In this document: positions 13,120-22,972 of the stretch, piece after piece | How positions within the stretch are numbered: position 1 is the stretch's first letter | How the letters are laid out: the number at the start of each line of letters is the position of its first letter | NCBI GenBank assembly: GCA_905178155.1 | Contig: CAJINV010000004.1 | Span: 5,744,828 to 5,808,827 of the forward strand | DNA: 64,000 nucleotides | Origin: Amoebophrya sp. A120 | Lineage: Eukaryota > Sar > Dinophyceae > Syndiniales > Amoebophryaceae | Reading direction: 5' to 3' | The notes under the pieces: generated by a model | What the model saw: the letters and a program-made list of their open reading frames with translations, nothing else | The model's database searches: none | What the model was told of the DNA's origin: nothing | Made by a program: the position numbers and the translations under genes

Positions 13120-16101
13120 CTATCTGGCCGCGCCAAACGTTTGTATTACCGCCTGAATCGGGTCCCGGCAGATGGGGCACAGCGGTTGGCGGCTGTAGTA
13201 GATTTTGTTCGCGCAGGCGTAGCAACAGACCGTGTGTCCGGTCGAACCGTGGACGAACGTGGCCAGGTCGGATTTTTCCGCCAAACAGGTCACACACTGT
13301 GTGGCGGCGGTGTTGGTTCTTTTCGAAGATAAAGATTCTGCAGGCTGTCCTTTCAAATAATTCGTATTCGATGACAGGTTGCTTCTCGGAGAGCAAAGCG
13401 TTGGTTGAGGACCTACATCAACCGGTGCACAGGTTATTGCACCTTGATCTGCTTCGTCGAAATTCAGAACCCGCGGCTGGAGGAAGAGTTTATTTCGATC
13501 TCCGTTGTTGTTCGTGTTCGGCGTCCTCAGAGTCGGCAAATCCGGAAAAATCTGTTCCTCGATGAGAAAAGCCGCCAGCGGGATGTGCAAGGGGAACTGG
13601 AGGCCGTTGAGCGCAGTGCCGCTGATTTTCAGAAACAATGTGTCGAAGAAGTTTTGCTTCGTCGTGGCCGGCGTGGTCGACGTCGCTCGGTTATGATGCG
13701 TATTGAGATTGTTCATTTTGTGGGCGTCGACGTCGTCTTCTGAATATTGGGTTGCATTCTCCAGCTGCAAAGCCTCTGCCGTGGTCAAAGCCGACGGCGG
13801 GCCTTGTCGACTGGTATTTCCAAGGTTCAAGATTTCCCGCGCTTCTTTGATCCCCTGCGACTGGATTTGGACCCGGCGTCTGTGGCGCGCCTTCGCTTTC
13901 TGCAGCTTTAGCAGCTCCCCGATGCCCTCGAAGGCCAGGTGGGCGAGGTAGGACGAACGGGGAGGAGTTTGTAGTTCTTGTTGCACCTTGTCTAGTACTT
14001 CATCGACGTCCCTTCTTTGCATGAACGTTCTCGAGGGTGTCGTTCCTGTGCTTGCTTCGAAACCTTGAAAATCTTGCATATTAAAAGTAGGCTCTACTTC
14101 TCCCATCATCTGATGCAAGCGGAAGTATTTGACCGGAAAGCTTTCCTTGACCGGTTCCCGGGCCAGCTCCTCCGAAAAAAAAGCCGCTTCCTCCGCCAAC
14201 GAGGTAGTTTGAGTTCGCGCTTGATGTCCACCTCGCTGCTTCGAAAGTATTTTCCGCAGGTTTCCAACGACACCCGCATCGTAGGAACAGAGAGTCACCG
14301 CAAAACGCAAGGCGGCAGCGTCTTGCTCAGGTATATTTCGGAAGTGGCACAGCACGCGTAGCGAATTTTCGTCCTTGAAACACTCCAGGACCCGCAGCTG
14401 CGCTTGTTGATACGCTCCTCGGTCGTGCTGGTCTGGGTTTTTTGAAAGGCTTGATGTCGCACTACCTCCCGTCGCATTTGTTCTTTCCAGTAAAGCTCCA
14501 CCGAGGGGCACGGAAAGCGAGTCGATCGGCTGCAAGAACCCTGCTCCGGAAGTAGATCGCTGGCGCACGTTTGCGGCCAGATCACTCGTGCCCCCGGCGC
14601 TGCTGGCTTCACCTCCAGAGGACCGCAAGTTGACCTGTTCGCCGGAAGATGAATAGTAATCTGACGATCTTGATGTTGTTGATGGCAGTGCGCTGGCATT
14701 GACTTGTCGTTGCGGGCTTTGGTCGCCCGGGGAGCAATTGTACTGGTAATATTCATCTGGGTTCACAGACGAGCTCAGCGCATCGTCTGGCGACGAGGAA
14801 GGAGGTATCAGGCCCAGGGTTGTAGTTCCCCTTGATGCCGTCCGTCCTCTCGTGCTAGAAGTACTCGTCGTCGTCCCACCATGTGGAAGTTGTTGATCCA
14901 CGACTGTGCTGGCTGCCGTCGTTGGTGTCGCTCTTCTAGATAGAGAAAAAGAAGTAGATGCAGGAGCTGCCCCTGTTGATGAAGCACGGCCCGCTCCTGC
15001 GGTTCTTGCTGTGGACTTTCCATCTGCAGTCGGAGCTCCCGCTCCCGGCGAGAAACTACTCCAGGGATTATTGCTTGGCGTAGTCGTTGTACTGGCCACA
15101 CGACGACCTTGGTTAGAACTACCGGTATAATTATTTCCGAATTCCGCGCTCGTAATCTGTTGCGCAGCCAATGAGCCCACCGTCCCCTTCGATCCGGAGC
15201 TGTTCCGTCTTGTAGCCGCAGAACTCGTACAGCCTAAGACACTCAGATACCCGTCTAGGTTCAGCACCGTCCAGCCGGGGCCAAACTCGAAAAAGTAGCT
15301 GCCGGCGGTGGTGGTGAGCTCCTTTTTGACATCCTCCTCGGAAATGCGGAAAACGAGCGTGCCCTCCAGAATCTCCCGCATCTTCGACAGATTTTTACGA
15401 CCACCGCCTGAAGTTGGAGAGGTACCGTTATTCTTATTTGTCGGTGATGAAGAACTTCGTTGTGCAGCTGGTGTAGGACCTGCACCTTGTAGAAGTCCGC
15501 CTGCTGCTCGGGGTACTGGTTCTGGAGTGGTTCGACTTCCGGTCATCTTTGTACTACTTGGATCTCGAAGATCGTCTTCCTGATAGCCCTGCTCCAGACC
15601 AGCATTCATTTCATTTCCGTCCTCTCTACCAGTTGTACTACCATCCTCGCCGTCGCCACCCTGTCTCCCGCCTTGCCACAACTTCATCCGAAACATTTCT
15701 TCCTCCGAAGTCACCCGTCCCAGCTTCGTGCGAACCAGCTTGGTCTGCAGAAAGTGCACCGGGGCCCGCTCGTGCAGGGGGCCCAAAACCCGCGCCTGCG
15801 ACCCCGGCTGGCCGATTAAGGATGACAGAGCGCTGTTCGATGAGGTCGTGGTAGGAGTTGTTGTGTTGATCACCTGGTCGCCCTCCACACAAAACTGCAG
15901 TACCAGCTCGCCCTGGTTCCGCCGCCAGTCGATGTGCTCGAAGAAGCACGCGTAGCTGGTTCCGGGGAGCTGCACCATCTGCTTCGTCTCACGATCGTTC
16001 TGGAACCTACGTCTGTTGCGTCGGGAAGAGGACGTCGCGTGGTCGTCCCGACCCTCGTCGTCAGAACTCGTGTTCCCGTTACCGAAAAACAAGGACCACA
16101 T
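13120..16101 (-). CDS. RING-finger E3 ubiquitin ligase (C-terminal RING)
   Basis: A single 993-residue frame without introns. The C-terminal 55 residues contain a C3HC4-type RING: CVTCLAEK, then H and C ligands in GHTVCCYACANK, and CPICRDPI. This resembles the C-terminal RINGs of MGRN1/RNF157-like ligases, which act with E2 enzymes in ubiquitin transfer. The upstream 900 residues are mostly Ser/Thr/Gly-rich low complexity with short ordered blocks near residues 35-75, 235-290 and 570-720. The central part may hold a substrate-binding domain of the MGRN1 type, but I cannot show it. No membrane segment or signal peptide. Substrate unknown. Confidence 0.8.
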   Translation of the reverse strand: MWSLFFGNGNTSSDDEGRDDHATSSSRRNRRRFQNDRETKQMVQLPGTSYACFFEHIDWRRNQGELVLQFCVEGDQVINTTTPTTTSSNSALSSLIGQPGSQARVLGPLHERAPVHFLQTKLVRTKLGRVTSEEEMFRMKLWQGGRQGGDGEDGSTTGREDGNEMNAGLEQGYQEDDLRDPSSTKMTGSRTTPEPVPRAAGGLLQGAGPTPAAQRSSSSPTNKNNGTSPTSGGGRKNLSKMREILEGTLVFRISEEDVKKELTTTAGSYFFEFGPGWTVLNLDGYLSVLGCTSSAATRRNSSGSKGTVGSLAAQQITSAEFGNNYTGSSNQGRRVASTTTTPSNNPWSSFSPGAGAPTADGKSTARTAGAGRASSTGAAPASTSFSLSRRATPTTAASTVVDQQLPHGGTTTSTSSTRGRTASRGTTTLGLIPPSSSPDDALSSSVNPDEYYQYNCSPGDQSPQRQVNASALPSTTSRSSDYYSSSGEQVNLRSSGGEASSAGGTSDLAANVRQRSTSGAGFLQPIDSLSVPLGGALLERTNATGGSATSSLSKNPDQHDRGAYQQAQLRVLECFKDENSLRVLCHFRNIPEQDAAALRFAVTLCSYDAGVVGNLRKILSKQRGGHQARTQTTSLAEEAAFFSEELAREPVKESFPVKYFRLHQMMGEVEPTFNMQDFQGFEASTGTTPSRTFMQRRDVDEVLDKVQQELQTPPRSSYLAHLAFEGIGELLKLQKAKARHRRRVQIQSQGIKEAREILNLGNTSRQGPPSALTTAEALQLENATQYSEDDVDAHKMNNLNTHHNRATSTTPATTKQNFFDTLFLKISGTALNGLQFPLHIPLAAFLIEEQIFPDLPTLRTPNTNNNGDRNKLFLQPRVLNFDEADQGAITCAPVDVGPQPTLCSPRSNLSSNTNYLKGQPAESLSSKRTNTAATQCVTCLAEKSDLATFVHGSTGHTVCCYACANKIYYSRQPLCPICRDPIQAVIQTFGAAR

Positions 16102-16207
16102 TTTGATTTTTGTTTTTCTTCGATTTCTCGACTTGGATGCGACAAGGAATAAAGAGGGTCGACGCCCCGTCGCCGTCCCACTCGTCCGTCGTAGATAGAG
16201 TTAAAAA

Positions 16208-16588
16208 TCACAACTCCTTCAGCGGCGTGACCTTATTGTCGTCCAAAACGCGTTTGATTCCGGTGAATGCGAAAAAACAGATAAACAGCACGTAGAGCAG
16301 GTAGCCGTACAATTTCAGGAACCACTCCGACCGCTCGCGTTCCAGCTGCTCGTGGTAGCTCTGCTTCAGTTTTTTCGGCGACAGTATTTGAGGTCCTGCT
16401 TCGAGGCTACTGTTTTCAGAATTAGACGCTAGCAACGTGCGGTAGTTTGTTCTTACGGGGGCTCTAGCTGCTCGCGAGGAAGAGGAGGAAAAAAGGTATT
16501 GCATCTTGTTGTTGTTCTTGATAAAGGACGAAATGCTGGAAAAGTATATTCTTCTTTCGTGCAAAAGGGTAGCAAAGTGGCGTTGCAC
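16208..16588 (-). CDS. Small single-pass membrane protein
   Basis: 126-residue frame; a Met 28 codons in (MQYLFSSSSS) is an alternative start that would give 98 residues. One hydrophobic helix near the C-terminus (LYGYLLYVLFICFFAFTGI), preceded by a charged QERERSEW-type segment, ends in a short cytosolic-looking tail. The Arg/Ser-rich N-terminus could be a mitochondrial presequence. Unrecognised family. Shares minus orientation with its neighbours. Confidence 0.45.
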   Translation of the reverse strand: MQRHFATLLHERRIYFSSISSFIKNNNKMQYLFSSSSSRAARAPVRTNYRTLLASNSENSSLEAGPQILSPKKLKQSYHEQLERERSEWFLKLYGYLLYVLFICFFAFTGIKRVLDDNKVTPLKEL

Positions 16589-18124
16589 AACTATATGGGA
16601 AAGAGGTGTAGCTGTAGATCTTGTTGGGGTAGATGTGGGTGGAATTGAACTCGTAGCCTGGTGATTTTCGTCAATTTTTGTCAGTAGTACAACTGATGAA
16701 CGTTGGTACTACAACAAATGCACACAATGTCGATGACATGTCGGTTTCTATAGCGGACGAAAAAGGTGCGTTTTGCTTTTGGTTTTCTACTTTGGGCACC
16801 TCTACTCCATCTCTCATTTTGCGTGCTGTACGAAGGTATGCGGGACGAGGTCGAGAAGAGAGTATGATTACGAGAGCACGACGAGCGCGAATAAAGTCAA
16901 CGATTGCACGACCGCTTGGCCGCGGCTAATTGCCTCAATGTCTGCGCAGAACGAGGAACACGTAGTACTTACGCATATTCGTAGTTATGTTGCGGCTACT
17001 TCATCAACAACATTTTTACAACGTCTTCTTGCGCGCCACAACAGCACGAACGAAGATGTCCTTGTAGAAAGATACGCGATAAAATACTGAATGCATTTCG
17101 GAATTATAATAGGTTTATTAGTGTCTGGCGCCAGCCAAGGGAGTACAGCGCAACTTTTCAAGGGAGTCAAGGGAGTAAGTTAAAAAAGCAGTCGCGCGCG
17201 CCAATGCGATGGCCATATAGCAAAAATTTTTCGCGGCGCGCGCTGCGCGCGCGCGAGTCGACATGTGTGCGCACACCACAAAAATTTTTCGGGCCGCGCG
17301 CTGCGCGCGCGCGCGGCGAGGCACGTGCAACATGTAGGACATACGCCCACATGTGGGAATGTTGCGAAGCATCAATGCGAAGCAGGCTGCATATGCTACG
17401 CGTGTGGGCCTCACACTTGCGGCGCGCTCCGACGGCCGCTGCAACTCTTTCCCGATTGAAGAAAGTCGAAGTGGCCGCTGCAACATTTCCACTTCATTCG
17501 TATTCTCTGCTCGGCATGACGTTGAATCTGGTCACGCAGAACCTCGCGCGAAAGATCTCGATAAGCAAATTGCTGAGGTGGCTGCCTCAACTTCCCCTGG
17601 ACAGCGGAAACTTGACATGGCCACGGCAACAGTTTACGCGGTCCTTCGGCTCCACGCTCTATGTTGCCAGGCAGAGGCCAGGCCGCCCCGGCGACTTCTG
17701 TTTACGGGGGCTACTCTAGAAGCCCTCACCTTCTTCAAGAGGCCAGGACCTTCGGCAGCGAGCCAAAGCCTAAACGCGGCCAAAACTGGGGCCGCAGCGG
17801 GGGGGGCAGCAGGGCCCAAACCGGTGGCCGGTAAATGCGCCCATAGCATGGATTTTTGCGATGATTTTAGGGGAGGCAATTTGTACAAGTTTTATCTTCC
17901 TCCCTTGGCTCCCTTGACTCCCTTCGAAGTTTCACTCCCTTGCCTATAAAATACTCTATTATAAAGCTTGGCTTTGAGAAGCAATTTATTCGGTGTCAAT
18001 CTGCAGTTTCCATTCTTTTACATTCATGTCCTTTTCCTGTTTGGCGGTTGTGGAAAACCACAGCCGGCGATACTGCCTGATGAGTGAATAAAAATTGCAT
18101 CAAAACAACTCAAGAAGCTCTTCA
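16589..18124. other. Intergenic region with a GC-rich TIR element
   Basis: No convincing gene. The right 0.8 kb is a TIR-bounded segment described separately; the left 0.5 kb shows nothing recognisable. Plus-strand frames over 17204-17949 follow GC-rich repeats and lack recognisable domains. Confidence 0.45.
17128..17944. mobile_element. GC-rich element with AAGGGAGT-type terminal inverted repeats
   Basis: The left end carries CCAAGGGAGT, AAGGGAGTCAAGGGAGT; the right end (17896-17944) carries the reverse complement, CTCCCTTGGCTCCCTTGACTCCC. The interior contains CG-alternating tracts (17232-17325) in two similar copies preceded by CAAAAATTTTTCG. A 10-bp repeat ATAAAATACT flanks it at 17079-17088 and 17946-17955, but the left copy is about 40 bp outside the TIR. 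Confidence 0.4.
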
Positions 18125-20915
18125 TCATTTCTGCCCCCCCTCCACAACTTCCAGCAAGATCTTCGCGCCCTTGACCTTTTTCCCCTCCTTCTCCGCATTT
18201 TGTATCGGCTTCTTGAGGGCAACGGCCGCTGCTCGCAAAAGCTCGTTCTGGCTGGTTTTGTACGCTTCAATGAGCAGGTACACTCGCGGCGAAAGAACCT
18301 GATAATTTTTTGGTGAAGATTTTTGCGTTTTGCTTTTTTATCATGATCGCTGTCCTCTGCCTCGGGTCGTCGTCGTTTCTCAAAGTCAATAAACAAGACT
18401 GAAGCTCTTGAACAACAAGAGCGCCAGTTCTTCTAATAATTCAAACACGTCTACGTACTAAAATTTTTTATAAACAGTCGTACCATTTCCTTGAAGAACC
18501 CTTCTCCCTGGTCCTCGACATAGGCGTAGAGTGCTTCCGCCAGCACCTTGGACTCCTTCAGCAGCGCTAACAAAATCGGTAGCCCCGCCGAGCTGTCCAT
18601 CAGCAAGGATTTCACCTGGGATTCTTCCTCGGAGAACAACTTCTTGCATAACTCGTCCTCGTTTTCCCTCAAAAAACACCCCGCAATGTCCGCCAAAATG
18701 CGGTGCTGCAGCGCGTTGGAGTAGCCGCCGCACTGCTCGATCGTTTTTTGTAGCAGTGGTGCGGCGTACTTCTTCAACTCCAGCCTGCGCTTCTCCGGAT
18801 CCTTCAACGAGCTGGGGGCGGGTATGGATTGCAAAAGTGTCTGGGTCTGGAAGGTTGGAACTTGTCATGCTAAATCAGAATCATGCAAAAATCTGTGTTG
18901 CATGATTACCAAATGCTGTCCACTTTTGATCAAGTTGAGAGGCAGTTTGTCATGCAGGATAGGCATGATAGTGATCTCACGGAATGTGTCATGCTACGTA
19001 CTCCATTACAGATCATATGGGTCATGCAAAACATGCATGACAAGTCTCAGAATCTTCCAGACCCAGACATTTGTGCAATCCATAGCGGGCAGGCTGATGC
19101 AATGTTCCATCTCGTATGGACTGAAGCGTAGAGTTGTCGCGGGCAAAACGCAGGCGTAGAGGATCTTTTTCACGTAGTTGTTGTCCTGCAGCAGGGAGGC
19201 AAGAGACACGTCGTCCGTTGAAGTGGAAGATTTTTCTCCACCACCGCCATTTGTGAGGATCTCGGCGAGAATCTGCTTTTGCGCCAAAACCGTGTCGTCC
19301 AGAGTCAGTAACAGTCGCAGCACGATCAGGTAGCACACGTTGTTTTGTGCCATGTCCTTGAATTTGCCCTTGAATAATTTCAAAACCTGCTTCTTCTGTT
19401 TCGCGGAGTAGAAGCCCAGCATCTTGCACAGGGCCTCGCTGCCGAACTTCGTCTGCAGTAAATGTGGCACGGCGTCGATCGGGAAACGCTCGGAATCGAT
19501 AAATTGCCGGAGCATAGCGTATTTTTGATTCTGTTCTTGATCTCCTGCTTTGTCATCTTTTTGTTCCAGTTCTTTCTCCCCCACCAGCAGTAGAACCTGC
19601 AGGAAGAGGGCGAGAATGCCGTGGGTGATCGGCTGGTCCCAGAGTTCCTTGTCTGTGCACTTATCCACGAGTTCGGACAAATGGGGTACCAAATGTTGCT
19701 TCAGAACCTCCGTTTCCATCGCCGTCACCTGCGTGCTCAGCTTCGCGTTGCAGTTGTAGGTTTCCTTGTTCATCTGCAGCAGCGAGATCTGGCGCGGGAC
19801 GAGAACCTTGTTGAGTAACAGGTTTTTCGTCTTCTGGTTCAGAAACGCGCAGTTGTACAGGTTGGAAAAGCACTTGCAGCCGAATTTGTGGAAGAAGAGT
19901 TTGGAGAACTTGTTCTCGTTCAGGTCCAATAACGGCTTTATCCTGAGTAAAAACGTCCACACCCCATAGTCAACATGGGAAATCTGCTAGACAAATCTAC
20001 GAACTTAGGTTGCTGCGCATGACAAGTTTGGCCTCGTAGTGTAGTGCTGTTTAGCTCGTTCAGAAGCATCACAAATCTGACCTACTATGCTGATTGGAGC
20101 ATTACAAATTTCAAAACACGATTGGGAATTGCTTCTCAAGGGTCTCCGCATGAGAAACATTTGCCGCCTGCGTTCTTGCATTACAACTATGGCGTGGGGA
20201 CGTTTTTACATATGATAGGCTTCAAAATCTTCTCGATGATCTTCTCCTGCTCCTTTTTCGCGGTTAAAGACATCGGCTGCGGCTTGGAAAAGGATGCATT
20301 TTTGTTCGTTGTTGTACTATCAGCACTGTTGTCTCCGGTTTCGACCTTCGGACAGTACCGCAAAATCTTCTCGACCAGCATTCCTCCCGCGCTGGGGCCG
20401 CAGATCAGGTCCGGGATCTCGTTGACAAAAAAGTCCAGAATTTTGGTCCGTTGGTTCCGGGTGCCGTGCTTCAACATGGCCTGCAGGCACCGGCTGCCGT
20501 CGCTGCTGGTGCCCAGCTGGATCTTGGGCATGTTGGACTTTTTCTCCACCATCTTTATCATGTCCGTCACGAGGCGCTCCGTGTTGCGCGGCTTTTTGCT
20601 GTTCTGCAGCTCATTGTACTTTAAGTTCAATTCATATAGAAAACCAGACTTTTTCTTCTCCGATTTATTGTCCTTCGTCTCTTCGGTGGATTTATTGTCC
20701 TTGTTTGGCGTGTTCTTGTTTCCGCTGGCGGTGGGCGTCTGCTCCGCTGTAGTTGTGTGGTTGTCTTCTTCGTCTTGCACAGCCGTGGTTGTGCTGCTGT
20801 TGTTGTCGGTACTCTCTTGCTTCACTCGCTTGGCGGTAGCGGAAATAGCCCCGGCGTCGGAAGGAGCGGCGCGCTTCTTCATTTTGCTCGGAGCTGGCTT
20901 CGCCATAGTGTGCAA
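18125..20915 (-). CDS. PUF6/PUM3 (CPL-domain) pumilio-family RNA-binding protein
   Basis: Exons 20915-20218, 19938-19085, 18822-18484 and 18298-18125. The first two gaps are introners D1 and B2, the third a 185-nt GT-AG intron. Excising D1 with one AAGCC copy gives EKILKPLLDLNENKFSKLF, a clean pumilio-type helix; B2 with CCCGC gives SLPAPSSLKDPEKRR. Residues 1-80 are a basic, low-complexity nuclear-type tail. Then come pumilio-like repeats (SSDGSRCLQAMLKHGTRNQR; FHKFGCKCFSNLYNC) and a C-terminal CPL-like region (KKYAAPLLQKTIEQ). Family members act in nucleolar ribosome assembly and mRNA repression; that role is inferred. Confidence 0.75.
18299..18483 (-). other. 185-nt GT-AG intron of the PUF6-like gene
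   Basis: Minus strand GTACGACTG...ATTATCAG. It joins GFFKEM to VLSPRVYLL in phase 0 and lets the frame run on to the TGA at 18125. Reading through would stop at 18451. Confidence 0.5.
18823..19084 (-). mobile_element. Introner, family B
   Basis: Ends TATGGATTGC / GCAATCCATA, a perfect 11-bp terminal inverted repeat, with inner CCAGACCCAGACA repeat. Target duplication CCCGC. Confidence 0.8.
19939..20217 (-). mobile_element. Introner, family D
   Basis: Inverted ends TATCATATGTAAAAACGTCC / GTTTTTACTCAGGATA. Target duplication AAGCC at 19934-19938 and 20218-20222. Only excision of one copy gives the in-frame pumilio helix; a GT-AG reading gives a stop. Confidence 0.75.
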
Positions 20916-22972
20916 TTTCTACAGAAGCAAGAAGAGATGGATATTCGTGAAATTTATGTCGCGATGGTTGTCCTTAGCCTTAGACTTAGGAATTTAGGAT
21001 GAAAAACACCGGAAATAATAAAACTCGTAGCTACGCCTGTTGCAATATAGGATCTTCACACGATACTGTGAGTCGATCTACCGAGCCTGGTGGAGAAGAA
21101 AGGAAAAAATATAATGTTCGAACAAATACTTCTTCTTCTCAGACAGCCAAACTACAGACACACAATCACAAACACGACATAAATCGTCCGAGGACGGAGG
21201 AGGTCGAAGATCCTTCTTGATTGTTTCTTGATCATGACTGATTTGAGATCGTTTATAGTATTTTGATCCTTGATTTGATGCCGTTCCTTATCTTCGTGTA
21301 CTGTTGGATCAGACGGACCCGGATCGATTTTACGTAAATACAGTTCAAGCGGATCGTGAGGAAGATCTTCTGCTTCTGTTTCCAGCATCATTTTCTTTCT
21401 TTCTTTCTCACTGCATGTGCCTGGGTGTGGCACCATCGATGGATGACTCACGATCCGTCTCCTCTTTTTCTTGCAGAACAGGATCAGGATGAGGATCTCA
21501 ATATCTGCATGTAGTGCTTTTGCCTTTTAAAGATACAACTACTTGAAGGTGTTTACGTTTCGCGAAATAGTGATTTTCGTACAGGAAAAAGAATTGTTGC
21601 AGAAGTTCTTAGTCGTGGAGCAAAAGTGGGGTGACATCAGCGGGCGTTGTCAACGCAAATGGATGCCACTGGTTGGCAAGTTTACTGCTCGTCGAGAGCA
21701 GAGGAAAGAAAAGACGACCAATAATAGCCGCCGAGGCGGAGGTAGTGAGGTCGTGGGCGTTTTTTTGCCGACCGCAGCCTTGGCCGCGGCTTTGCGTTCT
21801 ATGGGCTCGCCATACCGCCGTGAGTAACGTTATGCCGCACGGTATGGCGGCCACTTGGGAAACGTCGCAAATTTTGGAAAATTTCCGAAATTCCTTTCCG
21901 AAAGCCAGCCCCCATGCTATGGGGCCGATCCGGGTGCCACGGGGGGCGCCCAAAAAGCGAAGAAAAATCGGGCCCATAGCATGCGGATTGGCTTTGCGCG
22001 TGCGGGCCGCTTTTTCTTTTTCGCGTTTTTATTTTTCACGCCGGCGCTTTTTGCAAAGCTTCCCAGGCTCTGAAACCGGCGAAAAGGCGGCCGCTTTCGC
22101 GGCCGCCCAAAATGCTCCGAAATCGCGGCCGTGCCATGCTGTTTCGCTGTTCTGATTTTGGACGCGTTTTTTGCGCGCCCCTTTTTGGGCGCCCCAAATC
22201 GCCAGAAACTAAGGCGGTGGCCGCCTCGGAAGGGCGCCCCTTTTGCCGGCTCCCCTGCGTCGTTTTATCCAGTGCGAATCGATAGTCTTCGACCGGGCTT
22301 GTTTGATGGCAAAGCCCCGTCCGCTTGATAATTATAAATTTTTTATGTCAAAAAACGCCTCCGGTCGCTTGAAAACTGCCGGTCGTTTTTCAGGGTAGGT
22401 GTCAAAAAAACTCCCTGGTTAGAACCGTTCGGTGACCTCACTACATATAAAAATCGTGACGAGGGGACAATAAATGAAAGATACTATACAATGAGAAACC
22501 AGTCGGGCAGGACAACTCTTTTCAATGGGGAAGTTTTGATATTGACATGTAGTACGTGTTGAATGCTATTTATTGTTATTCTGGCAGAAACAAAAACTAG
22601 AAATCGAGAACGTCCCTCCAACAACTAGCAAGACATCGGGAGATGATAAATATTGATGACCACGGCGGGGAATAATTCCGTGTAGAAGAAGTTTCTCGTC
22701 GTGTTTCTACTGTACGAAAGGGAAAAAAGGCGCAAAACAAATAGAGGTGATGTTCCACAAATACCTCTTCCACGACAGCACGCCTCATCATCTTTCATCC
22801 CACTTAGCTTGTCGTCGCGAGTACTGTTATTTGCAACTACACAAGTTGTAGCTCCTCCTTCTTTTTACTTCCGGTTGTAGGGCTACTCAATGACAATGAG
22901 ACTGTCCTCGTCTCCCTCTTTTAAGCTTCAACCCTTGATCTCGTTTTCTGATCTCGATCTCGTGCATCGTTT
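20916..22972. other. Intergenic region including a GC-rich segment
   Basis: About 2 kb without a convincing gene. Positions 21630-22330 are GC-rich with short hairpins: CGCCATACCG at 21808-21817 with CGGTATGGCG at 21840-21849, and CCCCATGCTATGGGG near 21911. It shares the word GCCCATAGCATG with the GC-rich element at 17.1-17.9 kb, so the two may be related repeats. A minus frame at 21152-21451 is Lys/Glu/Asp-rich but unrecognised. Confidence 0.4.

Noticed and set aside
17204-17949. Plus-strand frames of 171 and 198 codons
   Set aside because: They run through CG-alternating repeats and a TIR element; composition explains the openness.
21631-22155. Plus-strand frame of 174 codons in a GC-rich segment
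   Set aside because: No domain, biased Arg/Ala/Pro composition, hairpin-rich DNA.
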